The notes: generated by a model from the sequence alone, not told the origin. 36,462 bases of DNA from Nocardia exalbida NBRC 100660 (GCF_000308575.1 NZ_BAFZ01000050.1:1-36462), one strand, 5' to 3'. Positions 1 to 8,671 are shown, numbered from the stretch's first letter. Numbers and translations are program-made.

Positions 1-96
1 CACCCCGCCCGGGTGTCGCCTACCAATCCCCCCGAGCGTGGGGGTGGGTGGGCGATAGTGTGCGGGCGTGTGTGGGGGTGTGGATAGTTTCATAGA
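1..96 (+). other. probable 23S-5S rRNA spacer
   Basis: This stretch directly precedes the 5S rRNA and contains no credible coding frame. It is G/C-tract rich, with short self-complementary segments near 1-15 and 32-47. By position it should be the transcribed spacer between 23S and 5S rRNA. The 23S gene itself is not recognisable here, so its 3' end must lie before the window. The assignment is an inference from position only. Confidence 0.5.
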
Positions 97-215
97 GTTA
101 CGGCGGCCATAGCGGTAGGGAAACGCCCGGTCCCATTCCGAACCCGGAAGCTAAGCCTGCCAGCGCCGATGGTACTGCACTCGACAGGGTGTGGGAGAGT
201 AGGACACCGCCGGAA
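97..215 (+). rRNA. rrf: 5S ribosomal RNA
   Basis: This is the 5S rRNA of the large ribosomal subunit. It has the actinobacterial pattern: a 5' strand TTACGGCGGCCA that pairs with the 3' strand ending ACACCGCCGGAA, the conserved core CCCATTCCGAACCCGGAAG, and the loop segment AGTAGGACACCGCC. The length of about 118 nt is normal. It closely resembles mycobacterial and nocardial 5S as remembered. Ends are accurate to a few bases. It is followed at once by a strong terminator, so it is the last gene of an rrn operon that enters from the left. Confidence 0.95.
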
Positions 216-224
216 CATCCTTCA

Positions 225-257
225 CGATAGGGGACCCAGAATCTGGGTCCCCTATCG
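225..257 (+). terminator. rrn operon terminator
   Basis: A perfect 16-nt inverted repeat (arms 225-240 and 242-257, separated by one base) forms a very stable GC-rich hairpin ten bases after the 5S rRNA. A short T stretch follows at 261-263. Position and strength fit the intrinsic terminator of the rRNA operon. Confidence 0.9.
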
Positions 258-263
258 GCGTTT

Positions 264-281
264 GAGCACCAAACGGTGCTC
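264..281 (+). terminator. second hairpin after rrn terminator
   Basis: GAGCACC (264-270) and GGTGCTC (275-281) form a perfect 7-bp stem with an AAAC tetraloop. A further inverted repeat lies just beyond it: CGTACCC at 294-300 and GGGTACG at 314-320. They may back up the main rrn terminator or shape the leader of the next gene. The role is inferred. Confidence 0.45.
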
Positions 282-371
282 CGGCGAACTTGCCGTACCC
301 CGCGCCCCACGACGGGTACGTGATTGAATTCGTGGGATACAGACTTTCGCGATACCAAGAAAGGGAGCACC

Positions 372-1919
372 GTGCCGGAACAAAATGACGATCGGAAGCC
401 CTTCCGGCGCGGCGCTCCCGACTCCGGGTCCGGCCGGCGAGATGACAACCAGCAGGACGCGAGTCGGCGCGGCGGCGGGTTCAACCGCCGCGGTGACTCG
501 GGTGGCTCCGGCTCCCGCGACAATACGTCCGACCGAGGCGGTTACCAGCGACGCGAGAGTCCCGGTGGGTTCAACCGCCGGGGTGACAGTGGCGGTTCCG
601 ACCAGCGCGGCGGTTCGGGCGAGCGTGGCGGGTTCAGGCGTCAGGAGTCCGGCGACCGGAGTGGTGACACCGGTGGCTTCCGCCGCGGCGGCGACGCACC
701 CAAGCGCGGTGGTTTCCAGCGGCGGGACGAGTCCGCGGATCGGGGCGGTTCCGCAGCCCGAGGCGGATCGGGCGATCGGGGCGGATTCAAGCGCTCCGAG
801 GGCTCCGGTGAACGCGGCGGTTTCAAACGCCGGAGTGATTCCGGAGAGCGGCGCGACGACTCGCGGGGCGGATTCCGCCCCGGCAGCGAGTCCGGCGCGC
901 GCGGCGGATCCGATCGTGGCGATTCCCGCGGTGGATTCCCCCGTCGCCGGGACGATTTCGGCGATCGAGGCGATGCGCGCCGCGATGAACCGGGCGAGCG
1001 TGGCGGGTTCAAGCGTCGTGGCGACTCCGGCGAGCGCGGTGACGCGGGGCGGCGAGGGGCGTCCGGATTCCAGCGCCGCGACGACGATCGCCGTGGCCAG
1101 GGACCGGATCGCGCGGGGCAGCGCGGCGGCGCGGATCGCGGGGATCGGACCCCGCGCGACGACTCTTCACCGGATCGCCGCCGTGGTGGCGAAGGCGCCC
1201 ATGTCGGTGGGGGCCGTTCCCTCGACCGTCGTCCGCCGCGGCCGGAGGAACCCGATCTGCCGGACGAGGTGCAGGCATCCGATCTGGATTCCGCCGTGCG
1301 GCGGGACCTGCTCAGTTTGGACAAGGGGAATGCGGAGACGGTCGCCCGGCACCTGGTGATGGCGGTGCGCTTGGTCGACGACGATCCCGGCCTCGCTCTT
1401 GCCCATGCCAGGGCCGCGCGGCAGCGGGCCGGGCGGATCGCGGTCGTCCGCGAGACCGCGGGAGTGGTGGCCTACCACGCCGGCGAATGGGCGGAGGCCT
1501 TGTCGGAGCTGCGCACGGCGCGCCGGATGTCCGGTGGTTCCGGGCTGCTGGCCGTCATGGCCGACTGCGAGCGTGGCTTGGGCCGTCCCGAACGCGCTAT
1601 CGAGCTCGGTCGCAGCGATGAGGCGCGTGCCCTGCGCGGTGACGATGCCACCGAACTGCGTATGGTCGTCGCGGGCGCACGAATGGACCTCGGCCAGTAC
1701 GACCAAGCCGTCGTGACCTTGCAGACCTCTGATCTCGACCCGTCCAGGACCGGCTCCGCCGCGGCCCGCCTCTTCTACGCCTACGCCGACGCCCTCGTCG
1801 CCGCGGGCCGCACCGACGAGGGCCTCACCTGGTTCCTCAACGCCGCCTCGGCCGACCTCGACGGAGACACGGACGCCGAAGAACGCGCCGCCGAACTGAC
1901 GGGCGACAGCGACATCTGA
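372..1919 (+). CDS. TPR-like protein with long RGG-like disordered N-terminus
   Basis: The protein is 515 aa long and has two unlike halves. Residues 1 to about 290 are low-complexity, built from repeated Arg/Gly/Asp/Ser blocks such as RGGFKRR and RRGDSGERGG, like RGG boxes of RNA-binding proteins. Residues about 295-515 are an ordered, alanine-rich alpha-helical region with TPR-like helical pairs. The position before a HAD phosphatase and tlyA matches M. tuberculosis Rv1691, a TPR-type protein. I chose GTG 372 because AAGGGAG (361-367) lies just upstream; an in-frame TTG at 324 would add 16 residues without a ribosome site. The function is unknown. Scaffold or RNA contact is a guess from composition. 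The 3' end is part of a 129-bp tandem duplication. Confidence 0.85.
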   Translation: MPEQNDDRKPFRRGAPDSGSGRRDDNQQDASRRGGGFNRRGDSGGSGSRDNTSDRGGYQRRESPGGFNRRGDSGGSDQRGGSGERGGFRRQESGDRSGDTGGFRRGGDAPKRGGFQRRDESADRGGSAARGGSGDRGGFKRSEGSGERGGFKRRSDSGERRDDSRGGFRPGSESGARGGSDRGDSRGGFPRRRDDFGDRGDARRDEPGERGGFKRRGDSGERGDAGRRGASGFQRRDDDRRGQGPDRAGQRGGADRGDRTPRDDSSPDRRRGGEGAHVGGGRSLDRRPPRPEEPDLPDEVQASDLDSAVRRDLLSLDKGNAETVARHLVMAVRLVDDDPGLALAHARAARQRAGRIAVVRETAGVVAYHAGEWAEALSELRTARRMSGGSGLLAVMADCERGLGRPERAIELGRSDEARALRGDDATELRMVVAGARMDLGQYDQAVVTLQTSDLDPSRTGSAAARLFYAYADALVAAGRTDEGLTWFLNAASADLDGDTDAEERAAELTGDSDI

Positions 1920-2152
1920 ACCTGTCGCCGATCGCGGTTGCCCCGCCCCGTGGGTGGCCGGTACCCGAGGGCGGTTGCCTGCGCCCAGTGCCGGGCACGT
2001 GGACAGACGGTTGGAGATGCCGTACTGACGGGCGACAGCGACATCTGAACCTGTCGCCGATCGTGGTTGCCGCGCCCCGTGGGGTGGCGGGCTCCTGAGG
2101 ACGGTTGCCTATGCCCAGTGCGAGGCACGTGGATAGATGGCTCGGGATGTGG
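1896..2152 (+). repeat. 129-bp tandem duplication over a gene end
   Basis: Two imperfect copies lie head to tail, at 1896-2024 and 2025-2152. The first copy begins inside the last codons of the TPR-like gene and includes its TGA. The second repeats the same coding tail, stop and downstream sequence with scattered substitutions. Each copy holds the stem GGCGACAG/CTGTCGCC (1902-1929 and 2031-2058), with the TGA in or beside the loop. The duplicated hairpin may act as a doubled terminator, although no T run follows. Confidence 0.85.
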
Positions 2153-2420
2153 CCGGGAGTCCGCGCCTGCGGGAATTTCGCCGCGGTGGCGAGCAGGGCC
2201 GATCGGATCATCGCGGTGGCCGCGATCATGAACTCGTGATCTGCGAATCTATGCTGGGGCGCTTGGGATCCGGTGCGGCCGGAGTGGCTGACGCCACGTC
2301 TGTCCGGTCCACGCGTCGGCGTAGTGTCGAGTGTCTCGGATCTGCCGAGCGGACGGGCTGCCGGAGGGCCCGGCGGTGATGGGTCGGCGCGGCCGATCGG
2401 CGACACGGAGTGAGAGTGGT
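2153..2420. other. intergenic region before HAD phosphatase gene
   Basis: I see no convincing gene here. Two forward frames are open (one starts at 2137, the other is the 5' extension of the next gene from 2331), but neither resembles a known protein. The region should hold the promoter of the HAD-tlyA-nadK-recN cluster. I could not pick a confident -35/-10 pair. Confidence 0.4.
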
Positions 2421-3311
2421 GTGAAGCGACTACGAGATCGCTACCGAGCCCTGCTGCTCGACCTGGACGGCACGCTGTATCGCGGGCACGAGGTGATCGA
2501 GGGAGCGCCGGAGGCACTCGCCGCGGATGGGCAGGCGGACCGGCGATTGGTGTACGTCACGAACAATGCCAGCCGTGGGCCGCAGGTCGTGGCCGCGCAT
2601 CTGTCCGAACTCGGCTTCGCCGCGACCGCGGACGACGTGGTGACCAGCGCACAGGCGGCGGCGCGGTTGCTGGCCGAGCGGCTCGACCGTGGCGCGCCGG
2701 TCCTGGTCGTCGGCACCGACGACTTGGCCGCCGAGGTGGAGGCTGTCGGGTTGCGACCGATCCGGCGCTCCGACGGCGACGCGCCCGCCGCTGTGGTGCA
2801 AGGACATTCACCGCACACCGCGTGGCCGGACCTCGCCGAAGCCGCCTACGCCCTGCGCGCGGACGCACTGTGGGTCGCGGCGAACACCGACCGGACGTTG
2901 CCGAACGAACGCGGTCTCGCGCCGGGTAACGGTGCGATGGTCGCCGCGCTGTGCGTCGCCTCCGATCGGGAGCCGATCGTCGCGGGCAAGCCGTATGCGC
3001 CCCTGATGGAGGACGCGCTCGTCCGGGCCGGTTCCCGTTCCGCCCTGGTGGTGGGCGACCGGCTGGACACCGATATCGAGGGCGCCAACCGGGTCGGCCT
3101 CGACTCGTTGCTGGTGCTCACCGGTGTCAGCACCATCGATGAACTGCGCAAGGCCCCGGACGGGCAGATCCCGACCTATGTCGCCGACTCGCTCGACGCC
3201 CTCAACCACGCGGCCGTAGCCGCCGAGCCGGAAGCCGACCCCGGCGAGATGCTGCGGCGGAACCCGGGACGAGCTGTGACGGTCCGCGCGTCCGATTCGG
3301 AAATCCGATAG
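2421..3311 (+). CDS. HAD-superfamily (IIA) sugar-phosphatase-like hydrolase
   Basis: This is a haloacid-dehalogenase phosphohydrolase of the NagD/IIA type, an orthologue by position of Rv1692, described as a glycerol phosphate phosphatase in M. tuberculosis. Motif I is DLDGT (residues 14-18, with Asp14 as nucleophile and Asp16 as acid/base). Motif II is VTNNAS near 46-51. The motif III lysine is in AGKP, and motif IV is VGDRLDTDI. I chose GTG 2421 because it places motif I at the usual distance and has GGAG at 2407-2410. GTG 2376 or ATG 2379, with GGAGGG at 2363-2368, is also possible and would add about 15 residues. The length of 296 aa is shorter than the mycobacterial protein, which has an extra C-terminal domain. 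The substrate is not readable from the sequence. Confidence 0.9.
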   Translation: MKRLRDRYRALLLDLDGTLYRGHEVIEGAPEALAADGQADRRLVYVTNNASRGPQVVAAHLSELGFAATADDVVTSAQAAARLLAERLDRGAPVLVVGTDDLAAEVEAVGLRPIRRSDGDAPAAVVQGHSPHTAWPDLAEAAYALRADALWVAANTDRTLPNERGLAPGNGAMVAALCVASDREPIVAGKPYAPLMEDALVRAGSRSALVVGDRLDTDIEGANRVGLDSLLVLTGVSTIDELRKAPDGQIPTYVADSLDALNHAAVAAEPEADPGEMLRRNPGRAVTVRASDSEIR

Positions 3312-3323
3312 CGTTGACCCACG

Positions 3324-3623
3324 ATGACTAGTCCTATACCTCGTCCGAACGGTCCCGGCTCCGCCGGTGCGCAAGGTCCCCGCCCCGGGGTCCCGCTGCC
3401 CGGTCAGCACCTGCCGGGTACGCAAGGCCGTCCGGAGCCTGCCGACCCGGATCGAATCCGCGGCGAGGTCGACAGCCTGCTCGCCGAACTCGACCGCCCC
3501 GGCCGGGCAGCCCCGGCGACCGACAGCGCCGAGGCAGGCGTCGACATCACCCGCCGCGCTCGCATCCTGGAGCAGGCACATGAGGTGCTGGTACAGGCCC
3601 TGGCCACGGTGGACAAGATCTGA
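3324..3623 (+). CDS. small conserved protein upstream of tlyA
   Basis: A 99-aa protein sits between the HAD phosphatase (12-nt gap) and tlyA (one base apart). The first ~45 residues are Pro/Gly-rich and probably disordered. The rest is a predicted helical pair: an Arg/Glu/Leu segment around IRGEVDSLLAEL, then ITRRARILEQAHEVLVQAL. The size, position and C-terminal helix match the small Rv1693-type protein found at this place in mycobacteria. No function is known to me. Its strict linkage to tlyA suggests co-translation. Confidence 0.8.
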   Translation: MTSPIPRPNGPGSAGAQGPRPGVPLPGQHLPGTQGRPEPADPDRIRGEVDSLLAELDRPGRAAPATDSAEAGVDITRRARILEQAHEVLVQALATVDKI

Positions 3624-3624
3624 G

Positions 3625-4446
3625 GTGGCCAGGCGCGCACGGGTGGACGCGGAACTGGTTCGCCGCGGATTGGCGCGATCGCGAGAACACGCGGTCGAGC
3701 TGATCGGCGCGGGCCGCGTCCTGATAGCTGGAACGGTCGCGGTGAAGGCGGCGACCGCGGTGGAGGCGGGCACGCCGCTGGTGGTCCGCGAGGAGCCCGA
3801 CGAGGTGTCCTGGGCCTCGCGCGGCGCGCACAAACTGCTCGGCGCGCTGGCGCGGTTCGAGCCGGACGGGTTGTCGGTGGCGGGCAAGCGCTGCCTGGAC
3901 GCGGGCGCCTCCACCGGCGGTTTCACCGACGTCCTGCTGGCCGGGCGAGCACGGGAGGTCGTAGCCGTCGATGTCGGGTACGGCCAGCTGGTGTGGCGCC
4001 TGCGCACCGACGAGCGGGTGCGGGTGTTCGACCGGACCAACGTGCGCAACCTGTCGCCCGAAACCATCGGCGGCGCGGTCGAAGTGGTGGTGAGCGACCT
4101 GTCCTTCATTTCGCTGAGCCTGGTGCTTCCCGCGCTGGCCGCCTGCGCGGCGCCCGGCGCCGATCTGCTGCCCATGGTGAAACCGCAGTTCGAGGTCGGC
4201 AAGGAACGCGTCGGGTCCGGCGGCGTGGTGCGTGATCCCGCGCTGCGCGCCGACGCGGTGCGCACGGTGGCGGCGGCGGCCGCGGAGCTGGGCATGCGCA
4301 CCGCCGGTGTCGTGGCGAGCCCGTTGCCGGGCCCTTCCGGCAATGTCGAATACTTCTTGTGGCTGCGCAACGACGGGCCGTTCGAATACGACGCCGAACA
4401 GGTCGCCGCGCTGGTCGAGCGTGCGGTTGAGGAGGGTCCACAGTGA
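3625..4446 (+). CDS. tlyA: TlyA 16S/23S rRNA 2'-O-methyltransferase
   Basis: TlyA uses S-adenosylmethionine to methylate the ribose 2'-OH of cytidines in 16S and 23S rRNA. In mycobacteria its loss gives capreomycin and viomycin resistance. The protein has 273 aa, close to the mycobacterial 268. An N-terminal S4 RNA-binding domain (about 1-60, with [18 protein letters not shown]) precedes an FtsJ-like methyltransferase. The SAM loop [12 protein letters not shown] is near 92-103. Candidate catalytic residues are the Lys in RGAHKL, the Asp in VSDLSF, the Lys in MVKPQFE and the Glu in GNVEYF. GTG 3625 begins one base after the upstream stop, and the stop overlaps the nadK start (GTGA). This coupling is conserved with recN downstream. 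Confidence 0.96.
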   Translation: MARRARVDAELVRRGLARSREHAVELIGAGRVLIAGTVAVKAATAVEAGTPLVVREEPDEVSWASRGAHKLLGALARFEPDGLSVAGKRCLDAGASTGGFTDVLLAGRAREVVAVDVGYGQLVWRLRTDERVRVFDRTNVRNLSPETIGGAVEVVVSDLSFISLSLVLPALAACAAPGADLLPMVKPQFEVGKERVGSGGVVRDPALRADAVRTVAAAAAELGMRTAGVVASPLPGPSGNVEYFLWLRNDGPFEYDAEQVAALVERAVEEGPQ

Positions 4447-5402
4447 ACGCGCCGGCCCAACCCTGCGGCAGGGAGATCTTGCTGGTCTCCCACCCCGGCC
4501 GCGCGGAGATCATCGAGACCGCCCACCGGGTGGCGAAGATCTTCGCGGACGCGGGCATCTGCCTGCGCGTGCTCGCCGACGAGGCGGACAGCACGCGCTT
4601 CGCCGCCGAGCCGGGCGGCTACCCCGTACGCGTGGTCGAGCACAGCCCGGACGCGGCGGTCGGCTGCGAGATGGTGCTCGTGCTCGGCGGCGACGGAACG
4701 TTCCTGCGCGCGGCCGAACTGGCGCGCCCGGCGGGGGTGCCGGTGCTGGGAATCAACCTCGGCCGCATCGGGTTTCTCACCGAAGCCGAGGCCGAGAACT
4801 TGGACGAGGCGCTCGCACAGGTGGTGCGTCACGATTACACCATCGAGCATCGGATGACCATCGACGTCACCGTCCGGGTCGAGGACGAGGTGGTCGAGAG
4901 CGGTTGGGCACTGAACGAAGCGAGCATCGAAAACGCCTCGCGCATGGGTGTACTCGAAGTGGTGCTGGAAGTCGACGGCCGCCCGGTGTCGTCGTTCGGC
5001 TGTGACGGCATCCTCATCTCGACGCCGACCGGGTCGACCGCCTACGCCTTCTCCGCGGGCGGTCCGGTGGTGTGGCCGGAACTCGAAGCCTTGCTGGTGA
5101 TCCCGAGCAATGCCCACGCCCTGTTCGCGCGGCCGCTGGTGACCAGCCCGGATTCGCGTATCGCGGTCGAGTCTGTGGCGACCGGACACGATGCGATAGT
5201 TTTCCTGGACGGCAGGCGCACGCTCGCACTCCCCAGCGGTGGCCGGGTCGAGGCGGTTCGCGGCGCTCGACCGGTGCGCTGGGTGCGGCTGGACTCCGCA
5301 CCGTTCGCCGACCGGATGGTGCGCAAGTTCCAATTGCCCGTGACAGGCTGGCGTGGCCGACGGCGAACGGAGAGCACACGTGCTGACAGAGATCAGGATT
5401 GA
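4443..5402 (+). CDS. nadK: NAD kinase
   Basis: NAD kinase (PpnK) phosphorylates NAD to NADP in the cytoplasm. The 319-aa protein shows the defining GGDGT motif (about 82-86) with ATP/NAD contacts, the LNE..IE segment, and the conserved glycine-rich stretch [16 protein letters not shown]. The start GTG 4443 overlaps the tlyA stop by 4 nt. The last 23 nt overlap the recN start region, so tlyA, nadK and recN form one translationally coupled unit, as in mycobacteria. The final ~25 residues are Arg/Thr-rich and probably flexible. Confidence 0.97.
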   Translation: MNAPAQPCGREILLVSHPGRAEIIETAHRVAKIFADAGICLRVLADEADSTRFAAEPGGYPVRVVEHSPDAAVGCEMVLVLGGDGTFLRAAELARPAGVPVLGINLGRIGFLTEAEAENLDEALAQVVRHDYTIEHRMTIDVTVRVEDEVVESGWALNEASIENASRMGVLEVVLEVDGRPVSSFGCDGILISTPTGSTAYAFSAGGPVVWPELEALLVIPSNAHALFARPLVTSPDSRIAVESVATGHDAIVFLDGRRTLALPSGGRVEAVRGARPVRWVRLDSAPFADRMVRKFQLPVTGWRGRRRTESTRADRDQD

Positions 5403-7164
5403 CGGGCTTGGCGTCATTTCCACCGCGACCGCGCAGTTCCATGCGGGACTGACCTGCCTGACCGGCGAGACCGGCGCGGGCAAGACCATGGTGGTGACCA
5501 GCCTTCATCTGCTCAGCGGTGCCCGCGCGGACGCGGGCCGGGTCCGGCTCGGCGCCTCCCGCGCGGTGGTGGAGGGCCGGTTCACCATCGACGACGTCAA
5601 CGACGCGGCGCGCGCCGAGGTCGCGCGGGTGCTGGAAGCGGCCGCGGCCGAGCAGGACGACGACGGCAGCGTCATCGCGATCCGCACGGTCGGCAGCGAT
5701 GGGCGCTCCCGCGCGCATCTCGGTGGCCGCGGTGTGCCCGCCTCGGTGCTCGCCGATTTCACCGCGCCTGTGCTGACCGTGCACGGCCAGAACGATCAGC
5801 TGCGTTTGCAGCGCCCCGACCAGCAGTTGTCGGCGCTGGACCAGTTCGCGGGCGACACCGTGGGCGCTCTGCTGCGCAAATACCAGGTGCTGCGCCGATC
5901 ATGGCTCGACGCCCGCACCGAGCTGCTCGAACGCACCGCGCGCAGCAGGGAATTGGCCCTCGAGGCCGAGCGGCTCGAGCACTCGTTGAAGGAAATCGAC
6001 GCCATCGCGCCCGAACCCGGCGAAGACGTGCGCATCGTCGACGAGGTGCGCAGGCTGAGTGATCTGGATTCGCTGCGGGAGGCGGCGGCCACCGCGCACG
6101 ACGCGCTGGCCGGACCCGCCGAAGCGCCCGAAGACGGTTCCGGCGCCCTGGAAGCGCTCGGCGCCGCCCGCGCCCGCATCGAAGCCGCCGACGACCCGGC
6201 GCTGGTCGCGCTCGCGCCGCGCCTGGCCGAGGCCATCGCCGTGGTGGTGGACGTGACCACCGACCTGAGCGGATACCTTTCGGACCTGCCGTCCGATCCG
6301 GGAGCGCTGGATTCACTGCTCACCAGGCAGGCCGAATTGAAGACGCTGACCCGCAAGTACGCACCCGACATCGACGGTGTGCTGGCCTGGGCGGAGGAGG
6401 CGCGCACCCGGCTCGGCTCGCTCGACGTCTCCGAGGAGGCGCTGGGCAAACTGGCCGCGGAAGTGGACACCGCCGCTGAACGGGTGCGGGAGGCGGCGAA
6501 GAAGCTGAGCGCGGCGCGGAGCAAAGCGGCGGGGAAGCTGGCGGCCGCGGTGAGCGCCGAGCTGGGCGGCCTGGCGATGGGCAAGGCGCGTCTGGAGGTC
6601 GAGGTGCGGCCGTTGCTCGCGGGAGCGCAGGACTCGGCGCCGCTCACCGTCGACGGGCGGGAATTGCACGCAGGCGCGACGGGCACCGATGAGGCCGAGT
6701 TCCGGCTGGCGGCGCATTCGGGCGCGCAGTCGTTGCCGTTGAGCAAGAGCGCGTCGGGTGGTGAACTGTCGCGCGTGATGCTGGCGCTGGAAGTGGTGCT
6801 CGCCGGTTCTGATCACGGAGCGACCATGGTGTTCGACGAGGTCGACGCGGGCGTCGGCGGGCGAGCCGCGGTGGAGATCGGCCGCAGGCTGGCCCGGCTG
6901 GCGCGCACCCACCAGGTCATCGTGGTGACGCATCTGCCGCAGGTCGCGGCGTTCGCCGACACCCACCTCGTGGTCGACAAATCCGACGACGGAAAGGGCG
7001 CTGTCAACAGCGGCGTCCGGGCTCTCACCAATGACGAGCGGGTGGTCGAGCTGGCGCGCATGCTGGCCGGTCTCGACGACACCGAGACCGGCCGCGCGCA
7101 CGCGGAGGAACTGCTGGCGACGGCACGCGCCGAGAAGGCGGGCGCCGAGGTGGCCGCGCGCTGA
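5380..7164 (+). CDS. recN: DNA repair protein RecN
   Basis: RecN is an SMC-like ATPase that acts early in double-strand break repair. The 594-aa protein has Walker A GETGAGKT (residues 29-36), a long central helical and charged region forming the coiled coil (about 170-400), the ABC signature SGGELSR near 458, and Walker [13 protein letters not shown] near 483-494. GTG 5380 gives the family's usual opening ([12 protein letters not shown]) with GGAGAG at 5369-5374; an in-frame GTG at 5353 would add nine residues. The gene ends the tlyA-nadK-recN unit. A GCGCGC-TGA-GCGCGC hairpin lies on its stop codon (7156-7170). Confidence 0.97.
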   Translation: MLTEIRIDGLGVISTATAQFHAGLTCLTGETGAGKTMVVTSLHLLSGARADAGRVRLGASRAVVEGRFTIDDVNDAARAEVARVLEAAAAEQDDDGSVIAIRTVGSDGRSRAHLGGRGVPASVLADFTAPVLTVHGQNDQLRLQRPDQQLSALDQFAGDTVGALLRKYQVLRRSWLDARTELLERTARSRELALEAERLEHSLKEIDAIAPEPGEDVRIVDEVRRLSDLDSLREAAATAHDALAGPAEAPEDGSGALEALGAARARIEAADDPALVALAPRLAEAIAVVVDVTTDLSGYLSDLPSDPGALDSLLTRQAELKTLTRKYAPDIDGVLAWAEEARTRLGSLDVSEEALGKLAAEVDTAAERVREAAKKLSAARSKAAGKLAAAVSAELGGLAMGKARLEVEVRPLLAGAQDSAPLTVDGRELHAGATGTDEAEFRLAAHSGAQSLPLSKSASGGELSRVMLALEVVLAGSDHGATMVFDEVDAGVGGRAAVEIGRRLARLARTHQVIVVTHLPQVAAFADTHLVVDKSDDGKGAVNSGVRALTNDERVVELARMLAGLDDTETGRAHAEELLATARAEKAGAEVAAR

Positions 7165-7173
7165 GCGCGCCGG

Positions 7174-7593
7174 TCAGCGCACCGCCTTCTGCGCACCCTT
7201 GATGAACGTGCCGATCAGGTTCTTGAGGCCGAATTCGAGCACCTTGGCGGGCACCGGCAGGGACGGGTCCGATTCCATGGTGTAGGAGACCAGGGTGCCG
7301 TTGTCGGCGTCGGCGAAGGTGACGATGCCGACGTGCCGCTTCACCGGCGCGCCCTTGACGATCTTGTACTCCATCCGCTCACCGGGCACGAGGTTGGTGA
7401 TCTCCTCGGTGACGCCGACCGGGCCGAGGCCGATCAGGTGCTGCGCGCCGACGCCTTCTCGCTCGGTCAGGCCGGGCTTGACCAGCTTGACCTGGACGGG
7501 GATGTAGGGGCTGATGCTCTCGCGGTCGGCGAAGAGCCGGTACACGACCTCGCGCGGGGCGGCGATGACGGCGTCGACGGTGGTGCTGGCCAT
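7174..7593 (-). CDS. SRPBCC (START-like) family protein
   Basis: A 139-aa single-domain protein of the SRPBCC/polyketide-cyclase fold, a small hydrophobic-ligand-binding barrel. Support comes from the opening pattern (a VDAVIAAPREVVYRLFADRES strand-helix start, quoted only in part), a central strand/hairpin region with EGVGAQHLIGLGP, and the long amphipathic C-terminal helix ending FIKGAQKAVR. ATG 7593 is preceded on this strand by AGGAGA. It lies tail to tail with recN, nine bases apart. Ligand and role cannot be read from sequence; SRPBCC proteins bind lipids, polyketides or act as cyclases. It has no counterpart at this place in the M. tuberculosis order as I remember it. Confidence 0.85.
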   Translation of the reverse strand: MASTTVDAVIAAPREVVYRLFADRESISPYIPVQVKLVKPGLTEREGVGAQHLIGLGPVGVTEEITNLVPGERMEYKIVKGAPVKRHVGIVTFADADNGTLVSYTMESDPSLPVPAKVLEFGLKNLIGTFIKGAQKAVR

Positions 7594-8040
7594 GAAATCT
7601 CCTCTTCCAGTTACGTGTGACCGGCAGCATATAGCTACAGCGGGCGCGGCTCGGTGATCGTGTCGTCCGCATCACAATCGGCGGCGAGCCGCCCGCGTGG
7701 TCGGCTCTACCGAGCCGGTGCGGTGGAGGCGATAGGAGCCGGGGTCGGCGTGAGGTAGCGGCTGTCGTCACGGAAACGGTATGTCGAACTACGGATGGCA
7801 TCCGTGAAACGACGGGTAGTAGTGCGGTGCTCGCTGTCGGCTGCGATTGAGAGTGTACGCGCCCGAGGGTGGTTCGATTCGGCAAACAGGGTCTCGATCA
7901 GGGTATTTCGAAATCACCCCTCTGAGTCGTACCCGATTGGTGTCCGCAATGTCCGATTCCTGATCTACTATTGAACTCAGTAGATGAACGGCGGATGAAT
8001 TCCGTCGGATAGCGGGAAGCACCGAGGCGAAGGGGCCATC
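7594..8040. promoter_or_regulatory. divergent intergenic region with two dyads
   Basis: This 447-nt stretch has no convincing gene; short reverse frames run through it but resemble nothing. It should carry the promoters of the reverse SRPBCC gene and the forward small exported protein. Two dyad symmetries stand out. ATTTCGAAAT (7915-7924) is flanked by GGGT and ACCC. ATCTACT/AGTAGAT (7963-7969 and 7979-7985) has a 9-nt spacer. Either could be a regulator site upstream of the 8041 gene. The region is less GC-rich than its surroundings. Confidence 0.45.
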
Positions 8041-8475
8041 ATGTGCAGCGTTCTCCCAAGGATCAGGACGGGCGAAGCGCGGCGCCCCGGGCCGGTGTCC
8101 GGGCCCGACCGGAAATCATCGAAGAAGAGGGTATTCGTGCTGATCGTCGCCGGTCTCGCCGCGGGGACGGTGGCCGCGGCGGGCGGGGCGGCCGCCGAGT
8201 CGTTGTCCGGCTCCGACCACTCCGGTCGTTCGGGTTCGCAGGGCGACTCTACGGGGTGGCATGCGATCGATCCGTTCGGATATCAGCACTCCGATCCGAA
8301 TCCACTGCGGCAGAACGAGCATCAGCATGCGCTGCGCGAGTATCACCGGCGGAACAAGCCCCGTCCGGACGAGAGTAGTGCCGGAAACGGCGCCGGGGAA
8401 TCGGCGTGGACGCGCACGCAGCGGCCGGACGGCAATGGCTGGACCGTGTGCCGCCCGCAGGCGAAGTGGTGCTGA
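8041..8475 (+). CDS. small exported hypothetical protein
   Basis: A 144-aa protein with a basic N-terminus (about 1-29) followed by one hydrophobic segment near 30-50, VFVLIVAGLAAGTVAAAGGA. This is either an uncleaved membrane anchor or a signal peptide. The rest is polar and rich in Gly, Ser, His, Asn and Arg, and ends in WTVCRPQAKWC with two cysteines that could pair outside the cell. ATG 8041 has the purine-rich GAGGCGAAGGGG upstream. I do not recognise the family. The gene sits in an accessory patch between recN and steA and is probably lineage-specific. Confidence 0.6.
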   Translation: MCSVLPRIRTGEARRPGPVSGPDRKSSKKRVFVLIVAGLAAGTVAAAGGAAAESLSGSDHSGRSGSQGDSTGWHAIDPFGYQHSDPNPLRQNEHQHALREYHRRNKPRPDESSAGNGAGESAWTRTQRPDGNGWTVCRPQAKWC

Positions 8476-8482
8476 TCGATGA

Positions 8483-8671
8483 TCGAGACGCGAGCTGTCG
8501 GCGGCGGCGCCGAAACGCGGGGATGTCTACCAGGTGGTCACCCATCGGGACGGCACCATGTCCTGGAGGGCCGCCGCTGCGATCGAGCAGTGGCGCTTCG
8601 ACCCGGGCGTGACCGGTCCGGCGAAGTCGTGGCGCTCGGCGAGTCTGTGCGACGACGGCAATCCGACCTGA
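8483..8671 (+). pseudogene. possible gene remnant or start-less small ORF
   Basis: This frame is open from 8483 to the TGA at 8669-8671 and has no ATG; GTG 8534 is the only obvious start. Its 3' part has protein-like composition and GC-biased third positions, with segments such as DVYQVVTHRDG, IEQWRFDPGVTG and SLCDDGNPT. It lies just after the small exported protein but in another frame, and a single frameshift cannot join the two because their open stretches do not overlap. It may be the tail of a decayed gene or a very small gene. No family is recognised. Confidence 0.3.

Noticed and set aside
385..1359. Long forward and reverse frames overlapping the RGG-like region (385-1359 forward, 641-1324 reverse)
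   Set aside because: They arise from the GC-rich repeat composition; the 372-1919 frame has the SD, synteny and an ordered C-terminal domain.
2808..5489. 893-codon reverse frame
   Set aside because: It runs antisense through the HAD, tlyA and nadK genes, which carry clear family motifs; its translation has no recognisable domain.
7868..7885. GGTTCGATTC, resembling a tRNA T-loop
   Set aside because: No matching T-stem, anticodon arm or acceptor stem around it.
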